Counted from the stretch's first letter, positions 43,986 through 56,565 are shown. The stretch: DNA of 64,000 nucleotides from Acheta domesticus (GCA_031308135.1 JAHLJT010009419.1:59938768-60002767); one strand, 5' to 3'. Numbers and translations: made by a program. Notes: generated from the sequence alone by a model not told the origin.

Positions 43986-46850
43986 CCAAATATCTTCAGA
44001 AAAGAATCCCAGACCTTCGAACAAATTTCCAAATTAATATCGGAATTAATAAAACTTTGATCCCGGTAAATAAGCTGATAAGCAATGAAAACTTTATTTT
44101 ACAAGAGAGTATAAAACAACTTTCAACTGATGCTGTAAGTCAGATTTTAATAATATTCAAACGAAACTTACACACAACTACAGTGTTTTTACAGCTCTTA
44201 CATTGAGTATGTTTTTAAATGTACAATTAAGTTTTTTCTCTTTAAATTAGAGTTCTTCGGTTATTCACGAAAAAAGTCGAAAATACAATTTAGTTAACTC
44301 GTTAGCATAGGAGTATGACACCTGTTCCCTTTAGCTTTAATGTTTTTATTCAATATTGCGTTAAAAATAATTACTAATTAAGGCATAACTAGTTTCATAA
44401 ATAAGATAAAACTGAATGTGAGAAACTTTTAATTAATTTAATTAGTAAGAATCACATTTTTTACTGTTCGAGAGCACCATGTCACGCTTTTGGCTCTGTG
44501 ACTACATTTACTCTTTTTCTGCTGGTTTTACTGCATTTAATTTTTGACCCTATGCTTCAACATACCAGACTTCTTCTGTGGCTATGGATGGGGGTCAAGG
44601 CGCATAGCGCGGCGTGGCGTCCGAAGGGAATCCCAATTTTCTGTCTTCGTGTGACACTAGCTACAACTTAATTTTATGAATTTGGCGAGTTATTGAAATA
44701 ACATAAGGTGAGTCAATTAAGGACGGGTTTGAATGCATTGTTTATGATGCTTGGAGAATTTATTTTTATTTCATGTGAAGTTTGTTGATTAAAATTGTAC
44801 ATTTAATGAGTTCTTTCTGTAAAGTTGTCGTTCTGTAAAGAAGTCTCTTTCTGTCTCTAACGGTGCGTGCATCCTGTGAATACGAGTGTGTGTGGAAATT
44901 TTTTCATTATAGCGATGTACACCAGGACAGCAAAAGTTTCGAAATAAAATAATTGAACCGAACTCTTTGGCGCATTGTTTGAAATTTGGCACGATGAATC
45001 GCAGAAAGAAATGTAACCACACATAGCATTGGGTTACGTCCGGAATTCAAAGCGGAAATTGGATCAACTTGCTTGTAAACGCAAAACCATTGGTTCCTGG
45101 TTTGTGTTAATATCTAATAGGAAATACGGAATGCACTTGGAAAAGCATACATATGAGGGGATATCGTAATGTAGAAATGTTGTGTTTTTTCACCTTCTAA
45201 GGAAGATAGTTATGAAATTAATTTAAAAAAATATGCAACTGTTACACGACATTAGTGTTTCTTATGTGGAAAATAAAATATTAGGTTAAATTTCAAATAC
45301 ATGTTACTTAAAATACTATTGTATATATCAAATGAGGGAAATAAGAAATTCAAGCCATTTTAATACAGTGGCCACACACTATGTTTTTCTAATACCTGAA
45401 ACATTGCCATTCAACTGAACTATCACAATAGTATTTGAAATTGGCAATATCTTAAAAGAGCAAATTTGAAACGCTGGCCTGTGCGCGTTTAAATTATCCG
45501 GAAAATTCGGCAGCTAAGTGGGGAGTTCGCTTAATAGCTACGATCGTTTGTGCAGTAGTACAACTGTAATGACTCCGCGATCAGCGTTTGAATTGAATCG
45601 CTTTCGTTGTCGGTAGGTCCGACGCTTCCAAACCTCTTAGGAATGGTTGTATGAAGCTCAGATGGAACTTGGTGGAAAACAAAAAGTTGGCGAAGTCAAA
45701 ATTGCAATTACTTAACTATACGTAGCAACTAAAAGCAAAAATATTATTTTCCTACAGAAATAAAAATCATGTAATTCAAAATTCAGCAAATTTGTAGAAA
45801 AAAATACCACTTTTTGTTCAGAAGGTATGCAAGCAATTATACGCATCCCTGTGGCTTCTATTCTGCATTTAGTATAGAGTTGATATATATGAACCCTGCT
45901 TTTTGGGTTTGTCGTAAGTCAAGAATTGCCATTGTTTTTTGGTGTGATTGGCTTCAACATATCACTACCATCATATGTCATCCCAATTCCTTATCATCCG
46001 CATTCTACATACCTCATAAAGTTCCTACCATCTTTCACGGAGTGGGAGAACAAAGCAAACCTCTACTTTGATCACCTGTTTTCAAAAGCGATGCACGTTT
46101 CAGCTTTGAAATGTAAACCTCGTCCAGAAACATGTTTTGCCTTTACTGCTTCCTATTAATTGGTTTTTAGATATGAAGTTTTTTGAAATGATCCACGATT
46201 GGTAACAATTGAACTCTCTGGTTATGGTTTATTATGGTTGCCTACTCTGTGGCTTGTCTGCAATTGCCAATTACACAAACATATAGGAATCAAAACAGTG
46301 TTCTCTTTTTATTAATTCTTAATTATAACATCCTTCTACATAATACTAATTGCCAACGCTATTATTTATTAAACTATTTTCAAATCAAATCCAAAAATTA
46401 TTTTCAAACTAGACACATCTTTCATGTTAGCTCAATATTACCTTGCACAGGGAAATTTTCTTCAAAACAATTGTTTATAATCCACTTCCCTTTAGAAGCG
46501 TCGAACTCTAGTCCGCGGTAGCAAATACTTCCATCGGCTGGCCGGAAATCGCATATTCTAGTCGATCACCACCACTTTTAAAATCAATCGCCTAAACGCA
46601 TCGAGTTCCTTCCCTGTTGCGTGAGAATGTGTATCATAATCTGTTCAACATACAACATGGCTAACTTTCCCTACATCACACACTTCAAAAATAAATACTT
46701 CTTCTTGCAACAATGCAAATTCTAACACGGCGGAGTCCACGAACGATCCGTTCCTCGCCACAACACAACACATTCTGCCTGATGGCATTGTTGCCCAAGC
46801 CTTTTATCATTTCTGGCTAGACAAAACACCATCACGCTCTCGTTTGTCTT
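43986..46850. other. Unassigned AT-rich DNA
   Basis: No gene or repeat family recognised. Open frames of 77-95 codons (44789-45022 -, 45814-46071 +, 46234-46521 +) have no recognisable motifs. Confidence 0.5.
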
Positions 46851-46860
46851 GGTCTTCGTA

Positions 46861-47280
46861 AATTACAAAATTTTCTATTTTGCCTTCTCAGTGTCACCCA
46901 AACTATCTATCGTACCCCAAAATTTCCTAAAATTTTCATTGTTCGAATTGTGAATTTTGAACCGGTGTTCCACGTCCCGTTTCGTCGAAAACTTCAAAAT
47001 TCGTGACCTGGTATTTGCGTATTTACATCAGATGGATCATTCACTTGTCTAATATACACGTCATGTTCTTAATTAATTATATAATTTCTAATTCGCCTTC
47101 CCGGCGTCCTCCAAACTTATATTCCAAAATTTCTTAAAATTGCTACTGAATGAATTCTGAATTTCTAATTTGAATTCCACATCGCGTTTATCTAAAAACT
47201 TTAAAAATCACAAACTGCTGTTTACGTACATCGGACGTGTCATTCACTTGTCTGCTGTACATTTTTGTCACGTATTCATT
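46861..47280 (-). repeat. Tandem pair of ~205-bp units, coding-like
   Basis: Unit A (~46861-47075) and unit B (~47076-47280) align at an offset of 203-207 bp. Read on the minus strand, both encode RQVND(P/T)SDV, then after a frame change KRDVE, then NF(R/K)KFW, and both reach a TAG at the same place. The open part continues upstream to 47436 (82 codons, ending in unit B). I do not recognise the protein. It may be decayed exons of a repeated gene or simply a duplicated non-coding unit. Confidence 0.5.
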
Positions 47281-47439
47281 ACCTGTTTTTATTGAAAACA
47301 CGATAACCACTGATCTCATTTCGTTCGTACGTGGCTTAAAATCTTCATTAAAAATTTTACCTCTGGGCGTTAATGTCAGTTGTATTTGCGTATTCCCGTA
47401 ATCCACAAAAATGCCTACACGCGAAATCGCCGTCATTTA

Positions 47440-49515
47440 TTAAAACTGGTATACTCTCTTAGGAGCTAAAATATCTGTTTCTTATTGTCTGTCTCTCTCG
47501 TAACCGGTATTTTTAGTGGTAAAAGCACGAAATGTCAGTGAATGATGCGAAATCATTACATATAATTTGGTGAACAACATTCGTGATGTACCTTTGATGT
47601 CAATGACACATTGCCACGATTTCCACATCTTTAGTTCTCATTTTTCTCCATTAAAGTGGTATGTAAGATTTATGTACTAACAATAGTGTACGCTGCTACG
47701 TCTGTCACCTCGAAATGTGAAATAGCGCAAAATCCTAAACTACTTGTAATGTTAAAAAACAGTCATAAATGACGGGACGATATCAAACTCCATTATTAAG
47801 CCTTCATGATAATGAATTATAGAATACAATTTAATTGAACACTATATTCGATTTTTTTTTTCATTGTCAGTAATTGCCTTCATTAGCAATAATAGGTTCT
47901 CTGATATTCGCGGTTCTTGAGGAAATTGTGAAACGGTTCTATGGGGCCACCCTGGAGGGACCACCTGGTGAAATTTTAAGCTATTTGCGTTTGTCGCCAC
48001 GGCCCGAGGAGGAATCCAGTTTAGTTCTTCTAATATTTGTTATAGTCGTTTAGGCACACAGCGTTCTCGGAATCCAACAGCTTTTGCATCGAAGATTAGG
48101 TCCGCTGTGCTGCCAGAAGAGTTCGCATCTTGTGAAGAGTCAACAATTTATTGCGTTTCAATTGTGTGATATGTTGAAAATGTTTTTAAATAAAAATACC
48201 TTACGCGCCAATTTTAGTTTATTTAAAAGAATCGCAAGGCAAGAGAAAAATTTAAAGAAACTTTCATGCTAGAATTAGGTAATATTATTCTATATTTTGC
48301 CCCGAGCCGCCACCCAAAGTTAAGAGAACCGCGAAACAAACTCATTCCAGGCAAGCGTACTGGATGTGGCAGTAATTTGCAAATTCAAATTCCATTTTGA
48401 AACTCACTGAAAATGCGAAACATAATTGGTAGCAGCCAACTGCGGAATTGTACCGTCAGGTGTTGTTCCAATAGCATCAAATTTTATAGCAATTCCTTTG
48501 TTTTTTTTAATATTTTATTGCTTATGAAATCGTCTTATCCGAAAAATCTCTTGGAAGCATATTCTTAAACTGTATGTAATAATTAGCAAAAAACTACAAA
48601 TTTCTGTCATACTCGAATTGCTCAAACTTTACGATTCAATCGCAGAAATGCATGCAATTATGTTATAAATGATACACAAATTTTTGTTATGCTTATAGTT
48701 ATTTAATCACACCATAATGAAAGCATTTCTGGTAGGAAGTTGACATCGGATGACTGAAACGTTGACGTTTCCCTACCCAATACGCTACGCCGCATCCCAA
48801 TACGCTGCAGCACGGCCATGCCGTTCCCATGTTAGAAACCTCTACTCGGCTTCCTGCGGTGTGATAGTGAAGCGAAATGAACAAACATTCAGCTGTGGAC
48901 AAATACAAATCATATGTTTACCTTACGCTGACCGTGCACCATGTGCGCGACTACGGTGGGAAGGCATCTGTCGCCTATCAGAACTGATGACCTTGCGGGA
49001 ACAAACGACAGTGGAACATCTGATCCGGAGCGAAATAGCGGAACGTCAGCGGCCAAACACAATTCCATATTTCCACAATAGCCCCGCTTCCGTAGGACAA
49101 CGCACGCTGATTTGTAACGACCAAGTTGTAATTGAAAAGTTAAATTGTGTACGTAGAACCCTACATTTGGGTGTTGGTGGATAGAATAAATATACTGTTG
49201 AGCATTTATATGTTATTCAAATAAGCAAAATAGAAATGGAATTTAACCTCGCGAACTTAATACAACAATGTACTGGTGGTAGATTAACCTGGTAGAATGC
49301 TACAAAAAGAAAAATGAATTATAAACTGTCTTTTAGAAGCATGTCTGCAAGTATGAGGTGCAAACTTTGCCAAGGGACCAATCAGGGATACAAAGGAGAA
49401 AAAGAAAATGAGAAAATTAAATGTAATTTTCTAATTTGCTGCGTGCTGAAAGGTTTGAACAGCGTAGTTGAAATTGCCAAAGTTATAAGTGAACATGCAT
49501 GAAATAAAGTTTAGA
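47440..49515. other. Unassigned DNA with an orphan open frame
   Basis: The 144-codon frame at 48750-49184 (+) is the longest here outside repeats. It has no signal peptide, membrane segment or motif I recognise. Otherwise nothing seen. Confidence 0.45.
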
Positions 49516-49522
49516 ACTTTGA

Positions 49523-50052
49523 GATTGGACTCCAATTCTAGCAAAGATCGAATACTTGAAAAGACACGACAGGGCGTGTAACTAGCTCCACTGGCAGATC
49601 TGTACCGCCCTCCAAGTTCCAAACACATGCCCCAAGTGGTACGAACACTCACCAAAGCCGGTAACGTCTGCTGGATTGTGTACAATATTGTATGACTAAC
49701 AAATCCGAACCAATCGCACGATAGTGGCAAACAAACCGGATATTGTTATCCGGGATTTGGAGAAAAAATCGTGTTTACTTGTCGATGTTGCTGTACCTTG
49801 CGATCAAAATGTCGTTACCGAGGAGGCAGAGAAACGTCTTAAATACAAGAGTTTGGAAATCGAGATCAGCCGAATGTGGGGCGTAAAAGCACAGATCGTC
49901 CCGATAGTTATCGGAGCTTTGGGATTTGTTCCGCACAATTTGTGTAAGAATTTGGCAAAACTCCCAGGTAATTCAAAAGACTGAGAAGTGCAAGAAATTG
50001 CTTTATTTGGAACAGTCCACATTTTGCGCAAAGTATTGAAGACGCACTGACA
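49523..50052 (+). pseudogene. RLE-type (R4-like) LINE, C-terminal remnant
   Basis: One frame (in phase with 49553) encodes WTPILAKIEYLKRHDRAC, a TAG, LHWQIC, CPKWYEHSPKP, a TAA (49697-49699), TNRTIVANKPDIVIRD, KSCLLVDVAVPCDQN, KRLKYKSLEIEI, IVPIVIGALG, a TGA (49982-49984) and ALFGTVHILRKVL. RHDR.C-LHW-W.EH.P, KPD...LIDVA.P and KY..L are the Cys/His-rich and restriction-like endonuclease (PD-D/E-K) parts at the end of R2/R4/NeSL-type retrotransposons. At least three in-frame stops make it dead. No reverse transcriptase precedes it, so the copy is strongly 5'-truncated. Confidence 0.85.
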
Positions 50053-50159
50053 GACTCTAGATCTGCTCTTTAAGATGCTAGTTGAAAACTAGAGTAGATT
50101 TTATATTTAACCGACTGTACCATTTTTAGTCATGAATTAGAGGAATAATATTAATATTG

Positions 50160-50200
<41 letters not shown>
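50053..50200 (+). repeat. 3' UTR and (TAA)n tail of the RLE LINE
   Basis: About 105 bp of non-coding sequence leads to ~13 TAA repeats (50160-50199). A TAA-repeat tail suits the R4/Dong group and supports the assignment of the coding remnant. Confidence 0.75.
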
Positions 50201-50201
<1 letters not shown>

Positions 50202-50204
50202 TTA

Positions 50205-50765
50205 CACGGCATTACTGCAGCGCATGACGATACATAATGCACCATTCATTATATTTTACTACGCCACTTAAACGGACATTACAGACTCTCCGTGAACTGA
50301 ACAACAGTATTTGAATTATTAAAATAGTATGCATCTTTCTAAAGTTATTCAATTTTTTGTTACTAAACTAATTCTAACTTGTGCCTAAAACTACGGAGAT
50401 TGTGAGAAAGTTTTAAAAAATGCTGCAGGAAAACTTTTCCAATATGTTATAGTTCTACTAACAAATGAAAATATTTTCATCTCTGCCCTTTGCTTTTTGA
50501 CCAAATATTGTGAATGTGGACTCTCCGGAATTACGTTATCTTCTCTGGTCTATTCTGAATTTTATGCCAAGCCGGTTCACCCACGTTTTTAGGTACAGAG
50601 CGCATAGTCTCTCTTTGATTTTTTATGTTTCAAAGGGGTGGTGTCTCTTAGGAATTTTCCCATTCTCATACGTTGAATGCCGTCTTTTGAATCACTTTTA
50701 GATTTGCTTTGTGAGTAATTCTATATGGAAACCATCAGGTTACAATGTATTCTATTAAAATACGG
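50205..50765. other. Unassigned AT-rich DNA
   Basis: Nothing recognised. Confidence 0.5.
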
Positions 50766-50769
50766 GCAA

Positions 50770-51085
50770 AAGACACACAACGAAAAAAACGTGCCCTTTT
50801 GAGGCCATGAACAATCCATTTCAAACGTGGCGGTTACGGCGACTCAACAGCTAAACCAATGATTTTTTTCTGGTGGTCGGCCGCGGAATAGAGAGCTGGG
50901 GGTGTGGCGTGACGTGGGACTCACTGGCTGAGATAAAAGGATTCCAAACGGCAGTGTTGGTCATTGCTACATTTGGTAGCTTGTCGACTGCATCACCACA
51001 CACTGCGCCTACACGATGCGTTCGTCCTCAGATTGACCAGTTACTTGTGTTCGTGAAGGGCAGCATCATGGGGCTACGAACCGGA
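50770..51085 (+). mobile_element. Tc1-like element, 5' fragment (second copy)
   Basis: Aligns with the 5' third of the Tc1-like element at 62531-63872: ACGAAAAAAACGTGCCC near the end, GGTGGTCGG, GGCGTGACGT, TTCCAAACGGC, CACTGCGCCTACACGATGCG and GGGCAGCATCATGGGGCTACG (the last matching GGGACAACATCGTGGGTCTGCG in the other copy). It stops where the SINE1 copy begins. No usable transposase. Confidence 0.7.
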
Positions 51086-51091
51086 AGAGTT

Positions 51092-51655
51092 AGCTCCGGA
51101 TATCAACTGATATCACATCGGTTCCCCTGACTGGGAGGCCCTAGGCTCGAGCCCCGACGATGACACGATTTTCGACACTAGCTAGACAGGTAGGTTGTAT
51201 TCAGTCGTTGATTGAAAGAGAATTCTAGCGGCCGACTGCTCTGATTGATAGTTTTCCATGGTTAATCCGATCAATACTAGACGAAAGCCGGAGCAGTCCC
51301 GTAACAACCGGGCCACAGACCGCGCGCGATCTTCCCTTCCGCATTCTTGTCCTATCCTCACTCCTTACTTAACTTCACTCATATTTGGATGCACGACACT
51401 ACCACACATGCTGGGAGACCGGACGGGAACTTACCGCTTGTCCCGACTGGGGCGGTGTCCCACTAATGGGAGATACTTGAGGAAAACTCCGCAAGCCGAC
51501 ACGTAGGTTCTCACCGTTTCTCTCTATCCAGCGGGGGAAGATCACTGCCACCAACCGCTATAAAGCTTGCACTACACTTACGGGACCCATGACCTTTCCG
51601 TGCGCCCGGAATCATCCAGAACATGCCCAGAATCACCAATCAATGAATCAATTTG
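51092..51655 (+). repeat. SINE1 copy, near full length
   Basis: Diverged head (ATCGGTTCCCCTGACTGGG and B-box-like GGCTCGAGCCC), then the full body (GAATTCTAGCGGCCGACTGC, GATCAATACTAGACGAAAGC, GGAGCAGTCCCGTAAC, CCAGCGGGGGAAGATCAC) and the tail CCAATCAATGAATCAATT. The 82-codon frame at 51258-51506 is SINE sequence, homologous to the one at 5464-5712. Confidence 0.9.
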
Positions 51656-51869
51656 GGGCTGCGGGAGACTGAATGGTCCTGTCGAAGTATTGTGCGCCAC
51701 GGCAGTGGTCATTGCGATTCATTAGACACGAGACTTCGGGACACGGTCTTCTTAACATTAGTGACGAGTCATCCTTGTACCTTGCTGACGACGACCTCAC
51801 CTGGAGGTGAAGTGCCAGGGTAAGTGAAGTAGCATTAACAGTGTGATATTCCATCTCTCGTCCACAGCT

Positions 51870-52082
51870 TATAGTGCGACGTTTGTAACTTTGCTCCTCA
51901 AGGCCCGTCTTCACGATGGAGTATGTATTTCGCGTCTTTCTCAATTGTGCCGCTATATATCGCATGATCGCACTATGTTAAGCAGTATTTGCGATGTGCA
52001 GCGAGGAAGACGCGAAATGCTATGTGATATTCCATCGTGGCCGTAGGAGCTTGAGGGGCAGATTTATAAAAATCACACTATA
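51870..52082. mobile_element. Palindromic MITE, copy 1 (213 bp)
   Basis: The ends TATAGTGCGA and (reverse complement) TATAGTGTGA are followed in both arms by a CCTCAAG block, CACGATGGA(G/A)TAT and (T/C)ATTTCGCGTCTT(T/C)CTC. Arms are ~100 bp with a short centre. The core TATTTCGCGTC is shared with 54215-54418. No coding frame. The TA-starting ends suggest TA target sites. Confidence 0.75.
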
Positions 52083-53735
52083 GTTCAAAGTACGCAACCA
52101 AAAGATCCCCTATCCACTAATCTTGGAGAAGGGGGCGCTCTAGTGAAAGACGCATGAAATGAACTATCACTACTCCATTCGAGGCCTGTAAAACTCATGT
52201 CGCGACTGTTTAACTGCGTGAGTTTGCTGATATTAGGGAGCTTTAGCGCCGCGCGTAAGGTACGGGCACTAACGGTTACGTGACGGACATTGAAGTCATA
52301 ACGACTTACCTTAGACCTAAACTCTATCTTCATAAATAGCGCATGTCTGTAGGAGTCTCTCCGGTCATCTTGCAAATTGAAAAATGGCCGCCTAAAAACG
52401 TTTGCGTTTTTACATTTCGGTTTCCAACTCGGATAAACCGATTCTCGTATGTGAGGCAGTTACAATTATTCCTTACCAACTCCACAACGCTGGCAAGAAT
52501 TAACGGGAAGTTCTGGAGAGATAACGGAAAAGAAATTCGCGAAAAAGAAGTTGAAATCATATCTTCGGGTTAGGTCATGACTTACGATCATAAGGAACGC
52601 TTCTTTAAGATATTTCCTACATTATCAAGAAAAGCCGATTCAAAATTCCAGACTTCCTGCTCATCGTGGGCCACAAAATCTAAAACTCCGTGCACAATGT
52701 AGATTTTGTATACTCTTGACTCAGAGTGTGGTTTAAATGTCTCACCACCAGCCTACTCTTCGATATAGTATACAACTTCTTTGTTAACGCTTGAAATGCT
52801 TCTGTTGTTATAATGCATAATGCAATGTCTCAATTGCTAAAACTCTTTTGAATTTGTTCATTAAACCGTAAAAAGTCGTTAGTCTTGTGATCAATAGATT
52901 TTAATGATCTCTCCTTACGCCTGGAGCTAAAACTCCCTATTATAACCGCACGCCACGCACGTACTGTCTATGGGCGAGCAGCAACATATTTTGGTCTTCG
53001 AAATGTGAAAGTATTGTAATAAATAAGCAACTGAATTGTGTAAATTGGGTGCTTATTACTTCTGTTAATTAGTTTTTCTTTGTGGAAAAAATTCTTTTGT
53101 AAATAATAAACAATTTACATATTTCTGGAGTATTTTATAAAATCCTAATTTTTCTATAGAAAGTATTTTTCAAACCAACTTTTGAGTGCTTATTGCGAGT
53201 CAGCCATTCGAAAAATCGACGGCTGGTGACGGTTAGTGAAAGATGCTTAAAATTGTCGTAAGAGCTCATTTTCGAATTTTCGTTGTTTCCTCTCCGGACA
53301 CTAAATATGAAGAGGGGACGATGAGAGATAAGTGAAACCAATATTACAAATTCTTGTAGTCGTCCATATCACGATTCTTACTGAACATCCCTAAATTATT
53401 AAGTATTATAGATTTTAATTTTCTAGCCATACGGCAGGATAGGGTCTGACCTTTTACGTTGGCCCTTCATTGATTTGCATGTGTTTGCCAAATATTAAAA
53501 TTGCTGTCTCTCAAAACTCTACGAGGGTGGATAATGAATATCTCTCATAGAGTGTGTGAACGAGTGTAGAAGTCTATTCTTTCCCGTTTTCCTAGATTTC
53601 GTCTTTGATATCTCGCGCCATTTTACGATATATCTTTATTACGATGCCTTACAGCCATACCTTTAATGTCCAAAATGATGTAGATGGATTGGTGATAATG
53701 ACGTTACAAAATTGATGGTGACTGAGCAATGGTGG
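52083..53735. other. Unassigned DNA
   Basis: Open frames of 68-96 codons on both strands lack recognisable motifs. No repeat family recognised. Confidence 0.45.
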
Positions 53736-54068
53736 AATGAGGGTACGATAGTGAAACAGCGTATCGGACTATTGTACCCACGTTCGCGCAACTTTGGTTC
53801 AAAACGTAATCAAAGCCGTGGATTTTCGATCTCACACACCTTCGTTCGGAGGGGAAATAAAGCCGGCTGAACCATGTAGATTTACTGCATGTAAAAGATC
53901 CTCAAGTCTAAATGAACCTTCTGCGCAAAACTCAAAATGCGTTTCATCGCCCTGGTACTCTACAGACGGTGAAAGGTGCGTAACGGAATTTAGGTGGTGG
54001 TCAGGCGGAAGAACAGGGCTCATGGCCTAAGCCTCGCCACGGAAAATAGGCATCAATTGAATTGAATG
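53736..54068 (+). repeat. tRNA-derived SINE5, copy 2
   Basis: Head with TAGTGAAACAGCGTATCGGA and a B-box-like GGTTCAAAACG. The body has AAAGCCGTGGATTTT, ACTGCATGTAAAAGATCCTC, GGTGGTCAGGCGGAAGAAC and GGAAAATAGGCATC, with a TTGAA-repeat tail at 54055-54066. It matches 25966-26302 (-). The 78-codon frame is SINE sequence. Confidence 0.8.
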
Positions 54069-54214
54069 AGAATCAGAGAACACGGGGGAAGCCCAGTACA
54101 ACCTGCAGTGATCCCGCTTTGTCGGACAAAAATTCCTCTCTCATACAATACATCAATAGCAATATTTGAAAAGATGAAAAAGATATTTTCGCACCAACGG
54201 CGTTATCAGGGATC

Positions 54215-54418
54215 TATACTTCGGTTTTTCTTTCTTGGCGCGTGGGGGTGTGTCATCAAAACGGAATATCTCATGGTATTTCGCGTCGTTCTCAGTTGAG
54301 CCGCTAGGAGTCGAATGATCGCGACTATCGAACTGACGATCATTTCTAGCGGCACAACTGAGAACGACGCGAAATACTGTGAGATATTCCATTTTGATGA
54401 CACCCACCCGAGGTATAA
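54215..54418. mobile_element. Palindromic MITE, copy 2 (204 bp)
   Basis: The ends TATACTTCGG and (reverse complement) TATACCTCGG lead in both arms to GGGTG, GTCATCAAAA(C/T)GGAATATC, TATTTCGCGTCGTTCTCAG and GCCGCTAG. The arms are ~80-90 bp and the centre ~25 bp. It shares the GGAATATC...TATTTCGCGTC core with 51870-52082 but has different outer ends. Frames of 65-84 codons here are palindrome artefacts. Confidence 0.85.
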
Positions 54419-54555
54419 TGATCGAGCGGTGACAAAAATCCCGGCGGCCTTTGGCGCGATATTAAATGATTTACTAATTTACTAGATGTTAACCTTGCTC
54501 GATATATCTGGTCATCTGGTATCTGGTTACTCGGTATATCTGGTCAGTATATGGT

Positions 54556-54914
54556 CATCTGGTGGCTCAGAGCGAAGTCGCATGCCTTTCACCAAGGAGG
54601 TCCGGGTTCGATTTCCTTCGATCTCATGTGAAATTTGTTCCAACAAAACCAGTTTCACCACTTCACCGGGGTAATCCAACCCCTGTGAAGTGTCCTACGC
54701 CCTACCTCAATCCTTATTCCTTCCCAATTCTGGCCGCTGGGTAGTGACGCAGGGGCGCGGAAGAGAGAGGCGCGTGCGCGGAGATGCTACCTGGCGGTCC
54801 TCTTGACAACGAGACGTGACATAATGATATGTAATGGAGGATTACTCCTAGAAATGGCACGGTGGTTAAATGACGCAACAAATGTAAAAATAAAATAAAA
54901 TAAAATAAAATAAA
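54556..54914 (+). repeat. tRNA-derived SINE4
   Basis: Head with A-box-like TGGCTCAGAGCG (~54562) and B-box GGTTCGATTTC at 54605-54615, a tRNA-unrelated body with a GC-rich patch near 54740-54785, and an (AAAAT)n tail at 54889-54914. Only copy seen. Confidence 0.85.
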
Positions 54915-56560
54915 TCTTTTCGTATATTACTCCCATTCATAATTCCCTGTATAAGAGATCATGTAACATCATTCAACTGTTTTCATATTTTCCTCATTTA
55001 TTTCCTCATTCCCCCCTCCCCGTTTTGGCGGTGTAGATCGAGCTCCTTATGGAAGGAAATACCAAGCAATAACGTGTCAGTAAAAATAAAGGTTACTTTT
55101 GGTCAATATGAAACAGAAGTTTTGTTGAAATTCATCGTAAAGATGTATATGTTTTGTTGTACCGTGAGCACCATAATATTATTCCTGAAGCGATTAAGGG
55201 TATCAGTGTTTGTGTGTTATTCGATTAGAAATAAATTGCTCACTGGCTACGCAGTCAATATTGAAACTTCCTGTGCAGGTCAGTACCGATCTATTAAATT
55301 TGGTCATCCTATAACCATTTGCCGCGACAATGCTTTGAAACTACAGCAGAGGCGAATATGCAGATTTGTATTTACATCCAACTGAGAGTCCAGCGTTGCC
55401 ACTGCGACACCCAATTTGGCAGTGTCGGTTTTTGCAGTATCTCTCATAATGAAGCTCACGCATTACTGTTATCCACTGCTTTAGCAGATACTATAATAAG
55501 CGAGAGCTCGAATGCGTGTATTACAGAGACAAGTGCAGAAATAAATTTCTCTCTGAAACTGTTGTTTTTAACAGAAACTGCGGCATGGAGTAAACGTCGT
55601 TGCGAAGAATGCAAAGCGTATGTATCATCAATTGTTCGAATTATTTGCGTACTAAATTTGATAATTGCATTAAATTGGGTGGGTTTTGAAATTAGTGTTT
55701 ATTATACTGTAAATGAACGTTACAATTGTTAACTATAGTGGGGAATGCCTTCCAATATATTTCTTTGGCAGTTATATTTCTGGAATATTTGATAATAGGG
55801 TAACATTTTCGAAATTTTGAATTTTTATTTTGTGCAGTTTATGACCTTTAAATACATGAAATCTTGAAATTATACTCAATTTGAACCAAAGTTTTTATTG
55901 CAAAATACCTACTCAAAATCGAGTATTTGTTTAAATGTTTATTTATTTAAGGTCACTTTTAAACAACACGGTCATAAGCGACCACGAGTATCAATTAACA
56001 ATTCACATAAGAATATACATTTATATAATTATTCTATTATACCATTACAGTTCATACAAACATTAAATTGCCACAAAGTGTCAATATTTTGGGATTTTAC
56101 ATCATTGGGATGGACAGACATATTTATTTATTTATTTACTTCTTTTGAGTAATTTGTTCATGAAATTAATAGTACATTCCAACCCTTAACAGGTTTACCC
56201 GAATGCAGAACTCGTCGAATAAGCTGCAACGTCGTCAAATAATTACCTTCAAGTAAACTAGGGAGTTCACGGAGATCCTCATTTCACGTTCTATCATCTA
56301 CAACGGCCTGCTTAACGCATATACCATACATTTATAGTGAGTCCGTGCTTTGGAATTATGGCTCAATAGTCACAGTTTCAATTTGTTTTCGTGTTTTGTT
56401 GTAATACGAATGTTTTTGTAGTCGTAAAAGATTTTACGTCAACATAGACAAAATAAACGAATTTAGATTTTACCTCCTGTACCGCTAGATTAGTGTTTAG
56501 TTCGTCGCTTTAATGAACTCTAATGCGCAAAGGCAAGCGTGATCGCCGGATTTTTGACGT
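54915..56560. other. Unassigned AT-rich DNA with open frames
   Basis: Overlapping frames of 103 codons (55074-55385, +) and 137 codons (55319-55732, +) show no domain. The first has a hydrophobic Cys/Val-rich stretch and the second a hydrophobic stretch near its C-terminus (IICVLNLIIALNWVGF). No other support. Confidence 0.4.
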
Positions 56561-56565
56561 GCTAG

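Noticed and set aside
54153..54407. 84-codon minus-strand frame with matching frames nearby
   Set aside because: The two similar peptides (54066-54299, + and this one) arise because the DNA is a palindromic MITE.
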